DNA from: CAYNRQ01 sp964399875
GTDB lineage: Archaea; Aenigmatarchaeota; Aenigmatarchaeia; QMZP01
Direction of reading: 5' to 3'
Assembly: GCA_964399875.1 (NCBI GenBank)
Contig: CAYNRQ010000041.1
Span: 1 to 9,670 of the forward strand
DNA: 9,670 nucleotides
Positions 1-6,510 of the stretch are shown here, piece after piece. The translations under genes and the position numbers were made by a program. Positions within the stretch are counted from its first letter, which is position 1. Each line of letters opens with the position of its first letter. Below the pieces are notes generated by a model, which saw only the letters and a list, made by a program, of their open reading frames with translations, searched no databases and had not been told where the DNA came from.

Positions 1-47
1 CCTTGTTTGGAACCACCGGTCAGAGACCGGTGGAATTCTGATTTAAA
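1..47 (+). repeat. Left copy of 47-bp terminal inverted repeat
   Basis: This sequence recurs in reverse complement at 9618-9664 with one mismatch (g29 against the complement of t9636). It contains an internal hairpin with perfect 9-bp arms, CCACCGGTC and GACCGGTGG, around an AGA loop, followed by an AT-rich edge ending in TTTAAA. Similarity to the other copy stops after position 47. The window starts at the first base of the match, so the repeat may extend further left. I infer a dispersed, multi-copy repeat at which an assembly ended. No transposase or mobile-element gene lies next to it. Confidence 0.85.
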
Positions 48-128
48 AGCCTTGTATCATCAGGTCCAAAATTTGAGGCCTTTATCTGCAAGGAATGCGG
101 ATATATACATGCCAAGAAAGGAACTTAA
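42..128 (+). pseudogene. 3' remnant of a zinc-ribbon protein
   Basis: After an in-frame TGA at 39-41, inside the left repeat, this frame is open to a TAA at 126-128. It has no ATG, GTG or TTG start after that stop. The translation ends GPKFEAFICKECGYIHAKKG-T. The C-x2-C-G pair is typical of one half of a zinc ribbon, and the composition looks like real protein. I read it as the last 28 codons of a gene whose 5' part is missing, cut off by arrival of the repeat or by a junction in the assembly. The family cannot be identified from so short a piece. Frame 1 is also open across this stretch but gives an implausible peptide. Confidence 0.45.
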
Positions 129-143
129 AAACCTTAAATGATA

Positions 144-425
144 TTACTCCTTTATCTCAAAACCTTTAAGATCCCCTTTGTATTTGTCCCATTTCACATT
201 AACCATTCTTACTGCTGCACTAACAGGCCCCTTTCTGCAGTACTCAATCATCTTCTCTACATCCTCTTTGGTTCCCTCAAAAACAGCTTCCACTCCACCA
301 TCAGTGGTATTTCTGACCCATCCCTTCACACCATACATATTGGCCATGCTCCTTGTACTTGACCTGAAAAAAACACCCTGCACAATTCCAGAAACGTAAA
401 CCTTTGCCCTCGCCAGCTCCACCAT
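144..425 (-). CDS. acyP: Acylphosphatase
   Basis: This is a small cytosolic enzyme of 93 residues, the usual length, that hydrolyses the carboxyl-phosphate bond of acyl phosphates. The family signature is clear: V-x-G-x-V-Q-G-V-F-F-R near residues 11-21, with catalytic Arg21, and G-W-V-R-N at 35-39, with catalytic Asn39, followed by T-x-D-G. The ATG at 425 is preferred because AGGTG at 436-432 sits six bases upstream as a ribosome binding site. A GTG at 434, directly after the stop of the upstream gene, would add three residues. The gene follows the DUF362 gene closely enough to be translationally coupled to it. It converges with the zinc-ribbon remnant, whose stop is 15 bases away. Confidence 0.93.
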   Translation of the reverse strand: MVELARAKVYVSGIVQGVFFRSSTRSMANMYGVKGWVRNTTDGGVEAVFEGTKEDVEKMIEYCRKGPVSAAVRMVNVKWDKYKGDLKGFEIKE

Positions 426-434
426 GGGAGACAC

Positions 435-1226
435 CTAAATCTTTAAAGTTTTGTATTCGCTTGAGCCAACACCCAATTTTTCTGCGTATACAATATGTTC
501 TATATCCATAAGTTTTTTATTGTTTAATCCAGCATCGATCCCCTTTAACAACCAGAGGCCGCAAGAATCCAGGGCCACAGGGTCTTTTCCGGCAAGCATA
601 TAGCCAAGATATACCCTTACCCCGCCCCATCTTTCCTCGTTTGCATTTCTGTACGTCTCAATGCCATCCACTATAAACAGGTCCACCTTTATTTCCTTGT
701 TTATAGCAGCTATTACCTGGTGAAGATCCTTTGAAGGATTGTGCCTGTCCTTGGCGCAGAGCAAACCAAACTGGTTTTTCAGAGCTCCTGTTAAATCTGT
801 GTTCGGATGGGTCTTTAAAACAGGAAGGGAGATTATGTAATCAACCTGGTATGGCAGAACAGATATCTTTATAGAAAAACCAAAGTCTGTTTTTACATTC
901 CTGAATTCAAACTTGTGCAGATTAAGAAGCCTTAATCCAAAGTCCTTGCACACCCTGTTTATGGGATGATTCTCAACAATCCTTTCTATATCACCCGCGT
1001 TCTGAGCAGGACCATCAGCCACTATAATCTCACAACCATACCCTTCCAGAATCTCAAGAACATTCCTCACAACATCAGGATGTGTTGTTGTTGGATATGA
1101 TTCATACGAGACTATATTTGGTTTTACCAGCACCTTCTTTTCAGAAAAACTATCCTTAAACTTCTTCAGCACATGCCTTGCGAATCCTGACCTGTCCTGT
1201 GTTTTTCTGAGAAATATATCACTCAT
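435..1226 (-). CDS. DUF362 family protein
   Basis: The 263-residue protein matches the DUF362 pattern known in archaea and anaerobic bacteria. It has V-L-V-K-P-N-I at 32-38, T-T-T-H-P-D at 46-51, I-I-S-L-P-V-L-K-T-H at 131-140, G-A-L-K-N-Q-F-G at 147-154, V-D-G-I-E at 186-190 and A-G-K-D-P-V-A-L-D at 212-220. Many relatives carry a ferredoxin domain with CxxCxxC clusters. None is present here, so this is the stand-alone core. There is no signal peptide or membrane segment, so it should be cytosolic. The biochemical role of the family is not settled and I do not assign one. Its start is only 40 bases from the hel308 start on the other strand, and its stop lies within the ribosome-binding region of acyP, so the two leftward genes probably share a transcript. 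Confidence 0.88.
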   Translation of the reverse strand: MSDIFLRKTQDRSGFARHVLKKFKDSFSEKKVLVKPNIVSYESYPTTTHPDVVRNVLEILEGYGCEIIVADGPAQNAGDIERIVENHPINRVCKDFGLRLLNLHKFEFRNVKTDFGFSIKISVLPYQVDYIISLPVLKTHPNTDLTGALKNQFGLLCAKDRHNPSKDLHQVIAAINKEIKVDLFIVDGIETYRNANEERWGGVRVYLGYMLAGKDPVALDSCGLWLLKGIDAGLNNKKLMDIEHIVYAEKLGVGSSEYKTLKI

Positions 1227-1265
1227 ATGATGTTAATTTATTATTTTGTTTTTAAGTTATTTCTT
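1227..1265. promoter_or_regulatory. Divergent promoter region between DUF362 gene and hel308
   Basis: The 39 AT-rich bases between the two divergent starts must hold both promoters or their proximal halves. Reading right, TTTATTAT at about 1237-1244 lies 22-29 bases before the hel308 ATG. Reading left, CTTAAAAA at about 1249-1256 lies about 26 bases before the DUF362 ATG. Neither gene has a recognisable ribosome binding site. Both spacings fit leaderless archaeal transcripts, with TATA boxes about 25 bases from the start codon. The elements are so close that the two transcription complexes would probably compete. This is inferred from spacing and composition only. Confidence 0.5.
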
Positions 1266-3512
1266 ATGGAGAAAGATATCATTAAGAAGGTTCTTAACTT
1301 ATCAGACCTCGAAAAACTGAATCCTGTTCAGGAAAAGGCTGTTAAGGCAGGCCTTTTTGAGGATAAGAATCTTGTTGTTGCTGCGCCAACAGCATCCGGC
1401 AAAACAATGGTTGCAGAAATGGTTGCTTTAAAAACAATAAAGCAGGGAAAGAAGGTTGTTTATATTGTTCCCTTAAGAGCCCTGGCATCTGAGAAGTATG
1501 AGGAGTTCAAGAGAAAATACGCACCTCTTGGCATAAAGGTCGCTATCAGTATAGGCGATCTTGACCGTTCTGACCCATGGCTTTCTGATTATGATTTTGT
1601 AATTGCAACATCCGAAAAGCTTGATTCATTATTAAGGCACGGTATACCATGGATAAACCAGATCGGCCTCGTTGTTGCAGACGAGATCCACCTTCTTGAT
1701 TCTCCTGACAGGGGGCCAACCCTGGAGATTGTTTTAACCAGATTAAGCCAGGTTGCAAACCCCACAATACTTGCATTGTCAGCAACCATAAGCAATCACG
1801 AGGAACTTGCTGAATGGCTTAGAGCAAACCACATGAAATCGGAATGGAGGCCAGTAAAATTATATAGTGGGATATGTTTTGATGGAAAGCTAAACTTCAT
1901 ACCAAACAAAACCATGAAGATAGATAAAAAACAAAGCCCATTGTTCGAGCTTGTTCACCGCACCCTTTCAAGGAAAAAACAGGCTCTGGTATTCATAAAT
2001 ACAAGAAAGGGCGCAGAATCAGCAGCAGAGAGTGTAGGAAAGGAGATAAAAACCAAATTAAAGCCAGGGGAATTAGAGGCATTATCAGAGCTATCAGACA
2101 AGATTCTGCATATACTTGAATATCCAACCAGGCAGTGCGAAAGGCTTTCGAGATGTATTAAAATGGGAACCGCTTTTCATCATGCAGGACTGACAAACAA
2201 GCAAAGGAGTTTAATTGAAGATTCATTCAAGAGTGGTCTGATAAAAACCATATGTGCAACACCCACCCTGGCCGCTGGCATCAACCTCCCTGCTTATAGG
2301 GTCATAATAAGGGATCTTAAGAGATTTAGTTCTTTTAGGGGAATGGATTACATACCTGTGTTAGAGATACAGCAGATGTGCGGAAGGGCAGGAAGGCCGC
2401 AATTTGACAAAGAGGGAGAAGCCATTCTCCTTCCTAAGAACAGGGCAGAGGCAGAGTATGCATGGGAGAACTACATAAACGGCAAACCAGAAAAAATATA
2501 CTCCAAGCTTGGTGTGGAACCTGTCCTCAGAACACATGTTCTGGCCTTGATAGCATCTGAGGTAACAAGAACAAAGAAAGAGCTTTTTGATTTTTTTTCC
2601 AAAACATTCTATGCCTATCAGTACAGAGATATGCCAAGGCTGAATGCTATACTTGAAAATGTCCTAAATCAATTAGAGGGTTTCAAATTCATTTCAACAG
2701 CGGATTCAGAGAAAATGGATACAGAATTCAGGACAGCAGCCAGCCTGATCCAGAAAAAGGATTCTGTGTTAAAACCAACGAGAATCGGTAAAAGGGTATC
2801 AGAGCTTTACATAGATCCCCTGACAGCCAATTATCTAATCAAGAATCTGGACATGGCAAGGGAAAGGGGAATAACGGATTTTGGCCTGCTGCACACAATA
2901 TCCAGCACCATAGAGATGAAGCCCCTCCTGTCCCTGAGAAAATCAGATTTTGAAACAATAAACGATATTGTAGCAAGGGAAGAGGAATGCCTTTTGGAGA
3001 AGCCGCCCAATCCCTGGGATCTGAATTATGATGAGTACCTTAAATCACTAAAAACAGCACATATGTTCAGGCAGTGGACAGAGGAGTCAGGTGAGGACAA
3101 ACTGCTCGAGGATTTTGGAATAACACCGGGTGAATTGAGGGCAAGGCTGGAAACAGCAGACTGGCTTCTCTACTCCGCACAAGAGCTGGGCCTTCTCTTA
3201 GGCCACATGAATATTCTGAAGGATATAAGGAAAACAAGGATAAGAGTAAAGTATGGTGTCAAGGAAGAGCTGCTTCCTTTGATCAGATTAAAGGGTGTGG
3301 GAAGGGTGAGGGCCAGAACCCTTTTCAACTCAGGTATTCAGACCATGGCCAGGCTGAGAAAGATCCCACTGCAGAGCTTGGAAAGGATTATAGGCCCAAA
3401 AACAGCAAGGGATATAAAGGATCAGTTGGGTGAATTAAAAGCTCAGTCGAAGAGTGAGCATAGCCGCATAGTAAAAGGCGAAGCTTATGAAATTGCTAAA
3501 AATCAGAAATAG
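1266..3512 (+). CDS. hel308: Hel308-family ATP-dependent DNA helicase
   Basis: This is a superfamily 2 helicase that acts at stalled or recombining replication forks, moving 3' to 5'. Motifs appear in order (numbered from the chosen ATG, 748 residues): Q-motif L-N-P-V-Q near 18-22, Walker A A-P-T-A-S-G-K-T 40-47, motif Ia P-L-R-A-L-A 69-74, DEIH box 139-142, SAT 172-174, F-H-H-A-G-L near 304-309, motif V A-T-P-T-L-A-A-G-I-N-L-P and motif VI Q-Q-M-C-G-R-A-G-R-P near 369-378. A winged-helix and ratchet region follows. The C-terminus carries a helix-hairpin-helix, L-K-G-V-G-R-V-R-A, near 675-683. Length and order are typical of Hel308. An ATG at 1227 would add 13 hydrophobic residues with no family match, so 1266 is preferred. 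The 3' end overlaps the DUF192 gene by 26 bases. Confidence 0.95.
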   Translation: MEKDIIKKVLNLSDLEKLNPVQEKAVKAGLFEDKNLVVAAPTASGKTMVAEMVALKTIKQGKKVVYIVPLRALASEKYEEFKRKYAPLGIKVAISIGDLDRSDPWLSDYDFVIATSEKLDSLLRHGIPWINQIGLVVADEIHLLDSPDRGPTLEIVLTRLSQVANPTILALSATISNHEELAEWLRANHMKSEWRPVKLYSGICFDGKLNFIPNKTMKIDKKQSPLFELVHRTLSRKKQALVFINTRKGAESAAESVGKEIKTKLKPGELEALSELSDKILHILEYPTRQCERLSRCIKMGTAFHHAGLTNKQRSLIEDSFKSGLIKTICATPTLAAGINLPAYRVIIRDLKRFSSFRGMDYIPVLEIQQMCGRAGRPQFDKEGEAILLPKNRAEAEYAWENYINGKPEKIYSKLGVEPVLRTHVLALIASEVTRTKKELFDFFSKTFYAYQYRDMPRLNAILENVLNQLEGFKFISTADSEKMDTEFRTAASLIQKKDSVLKPTRIGKRVSELYIDPLTANYLIKNLDMARERGITDFGLLHTISSTIEMKPLLSLRKSDFETINDIVAREEECLLEKPPNPWDLNYDEYLKSLKTAHMFRQWTEESGEDKLLEDFGITPGELRARLETADWLLYSAQELGLLLGHMNILKDIRKTRIRVKYGVKEELLPLIRLKGVGRVRARTLFNSGIQTMARLRKIPLQSLERIIGPKTARDIKDQLGELKAQSKSEHSRIVKGEAYEIAKNQK

Positions 3513-3816
3513 AAACTTTTTTGTTGAAGTTGCTGATACATGGTGGAAGAGGACCAAAGGCCTTATGTTTAAAAAAACCCTTGCCCCGTTCCATGGCCTT
3601 TTAATAGAATTCCCAAAGACTGGAAAATACGGAATATGGATGCTCTTTATGAAGTTCCCCCTGGATCTGATATTCCTGGACGAGAGTATGCAGGTTGTAG
3701 ATGCAATCCACAACGTACCACCAATAAGCCTTTTAAGACCCAGCACATGGAAGATATACAAACCCAGGAGGCCTGCAAGATATGTTCTTGAGATTAATGC
3801 AGAAAACAAAAAATAA
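3487..3816 (+). CDS. DUF192 family protein
   Basis: The 109-residue protein shows the DUF192 pattern: R-T-K-G-L-M-F at 22-28, G-L-L-I-E-F at 37-42, a core G-I-W-M-L-F-M-K-F-P-L-D-L-I-F-L-D at 49-65, and a C-terminal Y-K-P-R-R-P-A-R-Y-V-L-E-I at 91-103. This is the full domain. The family is widespread and its function is not established. I see no signal peptide, although many bacterial members are exported. The start lies inside hel308 (26-base overlap) with only a weak AGGCG upstream, which suggests translation coupled to hel308. A link in function to the helicase is not implied. The stop TAA at 3814-3816 directly abuts the stop of the opposing gene. Confidence 0.88.
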   Translation: MKLLKIRNRNFFVEVADTWWKRTKGLMFKKTLAPFHGLLIEFPKTGKYGIWMLFMKFPLDLIFLDESMQVVDAIHNVPPISLLRPSTWKIYKPRRPARYVLEINAENKK

Positions 3817-3825
3817 TCAGTTTTT
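3803..3825. terminator. Back-to-back T-rich terminators at convergent gene ends
   Basis: The two convergent genes stop with no base between their stop codons. Leaving the leftward gene, the minus strand reads TTATTTTTTGTTTT immediately after the TGA (3816-3803). Leaving the rightward gene, the plus strand reads five T at 3821-3825. Short T-runs without a stem are the usual archaeal intrinsic termination signal. The leftward signal is the stronger. Each tract lies inside the coding end of the opposite gene, so the transcripts should overlap slightly. Confidence 0.4.
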
Positions 3826-4827
3826 AAGATCATAGGCCAGGTCAAGCCTGCTCTTGTTATCAAAGCATGACCTTGCTATTCCTGCAATCATTTTATATTC
3901 GTTTCTTACGAATTCTTGCTGCGACTGCTTTGTTAGATATTTGTAGCTCATTTCCTGTATTGGATCAAAGAACATATCTACAAAGTCATATATCTTATCA
4001 AATACAAACCAATACCACCACATACTCAGGCAGCCAGGCCTTTTGTATCTCCTTATAGTATAGTTTGTACCGCCTACAGGCAGGGTCATGGTTACAGTAC
4101 CAGCTGTATATACCCAGTTTGCACCATTCCATATCCTGCCTTTTTGCTGCACTCTCCATGTATCATCCCTTACAGGATAGTGATCGAAACGTCCAGGCTC
4201 TACGAATTTCTTAAAGTCCCCTCTTGTTATTTTATCCAGGGCAACTTCGTGGAAACGTTCATCACGATACCTTCCAATTAACTGGGAATTTTCAAAGGGG
4301 GAATGTATTCTGCCTCTAAAACCCCTTACATTCGGACTGTTTATTATATAATTTATTGCATTTTCAAGCATAAGATTAGACGGATCAGGCCCACCAGACG
4401 TTTTAAGGTATATTGGCAATTCACGCTTTGGGCTGGCCGGGTTTGGCGGCTGCCATTCAACTGTGTAGATCTCGTCTACTTTGGATGAATGCTTTGCATA
4501 ATCATACCATATCAGAATCTTAGGAAACACGGCTCTAGATTCAATATTAGATAACTGTCCAAAGGCTGTTTTTCCCAAATCTACTAAACCACCCACAAGC
4601 AATGAGGAAAGAGTATCTCTTTCTTCTGTTGGTTTCACAGGAATTGCTGAACATATTTTATAAAGAAAATAATGCATAGGCAGTTTTATGCCGTATCTAT
4701 CCAAATCAACAAAACTGATAAATGGATACTTTCTGGTGCCTGTAAACTGTTTTTTTGCATGCATCCTCCTGCCAACAACACCTTCATCATACAACCTCTG
4801 CATCGCATTGGAACCGTATCCAACCAT
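3817..4827 (-). CDS. Unrecognised protein, second gene of a two-gene unit
   Basis: I do not recognise this 336-residue protein. It is not clearly secreted or membrane-spanning. Its middle (about 120-260) is rich in Pro, Gly, Asn and aromatic residues, with runs that look like beta strands, such as W-V-Y-T-A-G-T-V-T-M-T-L-P-V-G-G near 238-253. An aromatic cluster, W-W-Y-W-F-V-F-D-K-I-Y-D-F-V, lies at 270-283, followed by a charged helical tail. The ATG is well supported: GGAGGAT overlaps the end of the upstream gene's TGA and lies seven bases or fewer before it. The 11-base gap and shared binding site indicate co-translation with the upstream gene. Conserved housekeeping features are absent. 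A lineage-restricted or virus-derived protein is possible but unproven. Confidence 0.75.
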   Translation of the reverse strand: MVGYGSNAMQRLYDEGVVGRRMHAKKQFTGTRKYPFISFVDLDRYGIKLPMHYFLYKICSAIPVKPTEERDTLSSLLVGGLVDLGKTAFGQLSNIESRAVFPKILIWYDYAKHSSKVDEIYTVEWQPPNPASPKRELPIYLKTSGGPDPSNLMLENAINYIINSPNVRGFRGRIHSPFENSQLIGRYRDERFHEVALDKITRGDFKKFVEPGRFDHYPVRDDTWRVQQKGRIWNGANWVYTAGTVTMTLPVGGTNYTIRRYKRPGCLSMWWYWFVFDKIYDFVDMFFDPIQEMSYKYLTKQSQQEFVRNEYKMIAGIARSCFDNKSRLDLAYDLKN

Positions 4828-4838
4828 ACATATCCTCC

Positions 4839-5594
4839 TCAGGCGGCCATTCCAAGGACATCTCTTCTGAACTTTATTCTATCCATACCCATTTCACTAT
4901 CATATTTCCTGGTTAGCTTTAAGAATGGATCCGCTTCATCTCTCATACTGTGGTATGCTATTCCTGCCTTGTATATATCCTCAGCCCTTTCATCTCCTGT
5001 ACCTCCCAGATATCTAAGCGCCTTTAATAAAATGGCCTCGTACCGGGCATGGTCCTCATCGCTTAGTTCATCTATGCCGTACAGACTCTTGTATCTGTAT
5101 TCACCAATCTCGTGCAGTGTCAGGTAATTCTTCACATCCCTGTTGAATGAAAAATTGTTCTTTCCTGAGGCCTTTACCACATATCTGTAATCCACACCAA
5201 ACATGCCAGGAATGTCACTGATCCTTGGTGTGTATATATCACCCCTGTACTCCATTGCCACTGCTCCTCTTTTCCTAAGATCTGCTAATGGAACATCATG
5301 TATCCGCACATCACCGTATTTATCGCTAAGGAAATTCCTTACAATGTTTCTTACATAAAGGTCTCCTGCCCTGTTTGAAAAATAATCATATGCTATTGGA
5401 ATTCTATCTCTAAATCCATGAATATATTTCCTGCCCATCCTAAGTGCTCTTTCCTTGACCTTTCTTTTGACAAACCTTCCTATAGAATCTGTCACAGGAT
5501 TTTCTGTAGCTTTACCCCTTTTGCTATCCATTTCTCCTAACACAGGCCCTTCATAGAGCCCTTTCACCATTTGAGCAAGTTTTAGTATTTTCAT
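4839..5594 (-). CDS. Unrecognised protein with HEIGE motif
   Basis: The 251-residue protein is rich in Arg and Lys in its first 70 residues (for example V-K-R-K-V-K-E-R-A-L-R near 42-52) and has no membrane segment. At 158-168 it reads Y-L-T-L-H-E-I-G-E-Y-R, followed by a helical acidic stretch with D-E-D-H-A-R-Y-E at 179-186. The H-E-I-G part resembles zinc metalloprotease helices (HExxH), but the second ligand position is Glu165 rather than His, so peptidase activity is not secure. Glu165, His182 or Glu186 could complete a metal site; this is only a guess from spacing. The ATG at 5594 is preceded by AGAGGTGA, a strong ribosome binding site. The gene heads a two-gene unit with 3817-4827. Confidence 0.75.
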   Translation of the reverse strand: MKILKLAQMVKGLYEGPVLGEMDSKRGKATENPVTDSIGRFVKRKVKERALRMGRKYIHGFRDRIPIAYDYFSNRAGDLYVRNIVRNFLSDKYGDVRIHDVPLADLRKRGAVAMEYRGDIYTPRISDIPGMFGVDYRYVVKASGKNNFSFNRDVKNYLTLHEIGEYRYKSLYGIDELSDEDHARYEAILLKALRYLGGTGDERAEDIYKAGIAYHSMRDEADPFLKLTRKYDSEMGMDRIKFRRDVLGMAA

Positions 5595-5654
5595 GTTGTC
5601 ACCTCTATGTCAATTACAGTTCGCTTACCCCCATTTTATTCCTGTCTATATAGA
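5595..5654 (-). promoter_or_regulatory. Promoter and ribosome binding site of the HEIGE gene unit
   Basis: On the minus strand AGAGGTGA ends six bases or so before the ATG at 5594, a near-ideal match to the archaeal 16S rRNA tail. Further up, the symmetrical TCTATATAGA at 5645-5654 looks like a TATA box. Initiation about 25 bases downstream would give a leader of about 30 bases that just includes the binding site. An alternative TATA-like core lies in the palindrome at 5713-5733, which would give a leader of about 100 bases. Confidence 0.5.
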
Positions 5655-5712
5655 GTCTGTTTCTCATTATCCCCATTCTCTTGAGCATTATTTCTTTTTT
5701 CATATTAACCTT

Positions 5713-5733
5713 TGTCACTATTTAATAGTGACA
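5713..5733. promoter_or_regulatory. 21-bp perfect palindrome, operator-like
   Basis: Two perfect 9-bp arms, TGTCACTAT and ATAGTGACA, flank a TTA centre. Arms of this length and symmetry are typical of binding sites for dimeric transcription regulators. The centre also resembles a TATA box on either strand. The site lies about 120 bases upstream of the HEIGE gene and 11 bases from the first tandem repeat unit. It could control the HEIGE unit leftward or a transcript of the repeats rightward. No regulator gene is visible in the window. Confidence 0.45.
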
Positions 5734-5743
5734 TATTAGGGTT

Positions 5744-5972
5744 TATAAAGCTTTCGGTTAGCCGCTTTGTGCTGTTATTTGCCATTAAAGGGGTAAGTAA
5801 TCCCTTAGAGAGGGGGAATGTGTCCCCTTCTCTCGGGTATAAAGCTTTCGGTTAGCCGCTTTGTGCTGTTATTTGCCATTAAAGGGGTAAGTAATCCCTT
5901 AGAGAGGGGGAATGTGTCCCCTTCTCTCGGGTATAAAGCTTTCGGTTAGCCGCTTTGTGCTGTTATTTGCCA
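5744..5972. repeat. Perfect 94-bp tandem repeat, 2.4 copies, hairpin-forming
   Basis: Units start with TATAAAGCTTTCGG at 5744, 5838 and 5932. The first two 94-bp units are identical, and the third stops after 41 bases at 5972. Each full unit carries a strong hairpin (5802-5837 and 5896-5931): ten pairs including one G-U, from A5807/T5833 to G5816/C5824, loop AATGTGT, extended by a CCC/GGG clamp across a small internal loop. No open frame runs through it. Together with the promoter and palindrome, this fills the 391-base gap 5595-5985, the only long gene-free stretch. It could be a duplicated small-RNA gene, a terminator cluster for the leftward PAP2 transcript, or a neutral recent duplication. 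The 100% identity points to a recent event. Confidence 0.9.
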
Positions 5973-5985
5973 GTTTAATCCAAAA

Positions 5986-6510
5986 TTAGCTGTTGGCCTT
6001 AAAAAGGCCCATTTTTTCCCTTTCCAGACCCCACACAATAAGGGCTATCAGCATCCCCAGAATCGAGCCAAAAACGACATCAGGAAGATTGTGCACACCA
6101 AGCATAATTCTTGATGCAGCCACAAGCAAAGGCACCACAACCAGGGGCATTCCTGCCTTTCTCCTTGATACCAATAAACCAGAAGTGAAAACAGAGAATA
6201 TCACAGCAGCATGCCCTGAGGGAAACCCTGAATCATGCGGACAATACGGATTGCAGTCCACAGCATCATAAGAGCACGGTGTGCATGGCCTTGGTATACC
6301 AGTAAAGAATTTCATTCCATGCACAATCAAGAAAACAGCGAGAAGAGTCGGGATTACAACCCATAAAAATTTCTTCATTTTCTTTCTTTTTTCCCTTTTC
6401 AGAACCTTCATTCCTATATAAAAAATAACAAAAAATATGATCAGAATTGACCATAGCTCGGGTGCACCAATCAATGATAAAAGAAACCAATGATTAAAGA
6501 AATCAGCCAT
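5986..6510 (-). CDS. PAP2-family membrane phosphatase
   Basis: The 174-residue protein has about five hydrophobic segments (roughly 19-37, 49-66, 100-115, 120-135, 145-161). All three signature motifs of the PAP2 lipid phosphatase superfamily are present: K67-x6-R74-P75, P-S-G-H at 97-100, and S133-R134-x5-H140-x3-D144. His100 and His140 are the expected catalytic pair. Members remove phosphate from lipid phosphates or isoprenoid diphosphates, with the active site on the outer membrane face. The exact substrate cannot be read here. Unusual are four cysteines (76, 79, 86, 90) between the first two motifs, which would lie outside the cell and might form disulfides. The ATG overlaps the end of the aIF5B gene by eight bases (ATGGCTGA), with GGAG just upstream, so translation is coupled to aIF5B. 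Confidence 0.93.
   Translation of the reverse strand: MADFFNHWFLLSLIGAPELWSILIIFFVIFYIGMKVLKREKRKKMKKFLWVVIPTLLAVFLIVHGMKFFTGIPRPCTPCSYDAVDCNPYCPHDSGFPSGHAAVIFSVFTSGLLVSRRKAGMPLVVVPLLVAASRIMLGVHNLPDVVFGSILGMLIALIVWGLEREKMGLFKANS

Noticed and set aside
1..141. Frame-1 open stretch through the left repeat
   Set aside because: It is open but reads as low-plausibility protein and competes with the better CxxC-containing frame.
3435..3863. Hydrophobic 142-residue open frame on the minus strand
   Set aside because: It lies entirely antisense to the DUF192 gene and the ends of its neighbours, and has no ribosome binding site.
4672..5127. 151-residue open frame on the plus strand
   Set aside because: It is antisense across the two unknown genes, is rich in Ser and Leu as shadow frames are, and runs through their shared ribosome binding site.
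5744..5837. tRNA or other known structured RNA in the repeat unit
   Set aside because: The hairpins do not form a cloverleaf, there is no TTCGA-type T-loop, and no C/D box (TGATGA with CTGA) was found.
5744..5972. CRISPR array
   Set aside because: The 41-bp segment occurs three times, but the two 53-bp pieces between are identical to each other, so this is a simple tandem repeat rather than repeats with unique spacers. No cas genes are nearby.
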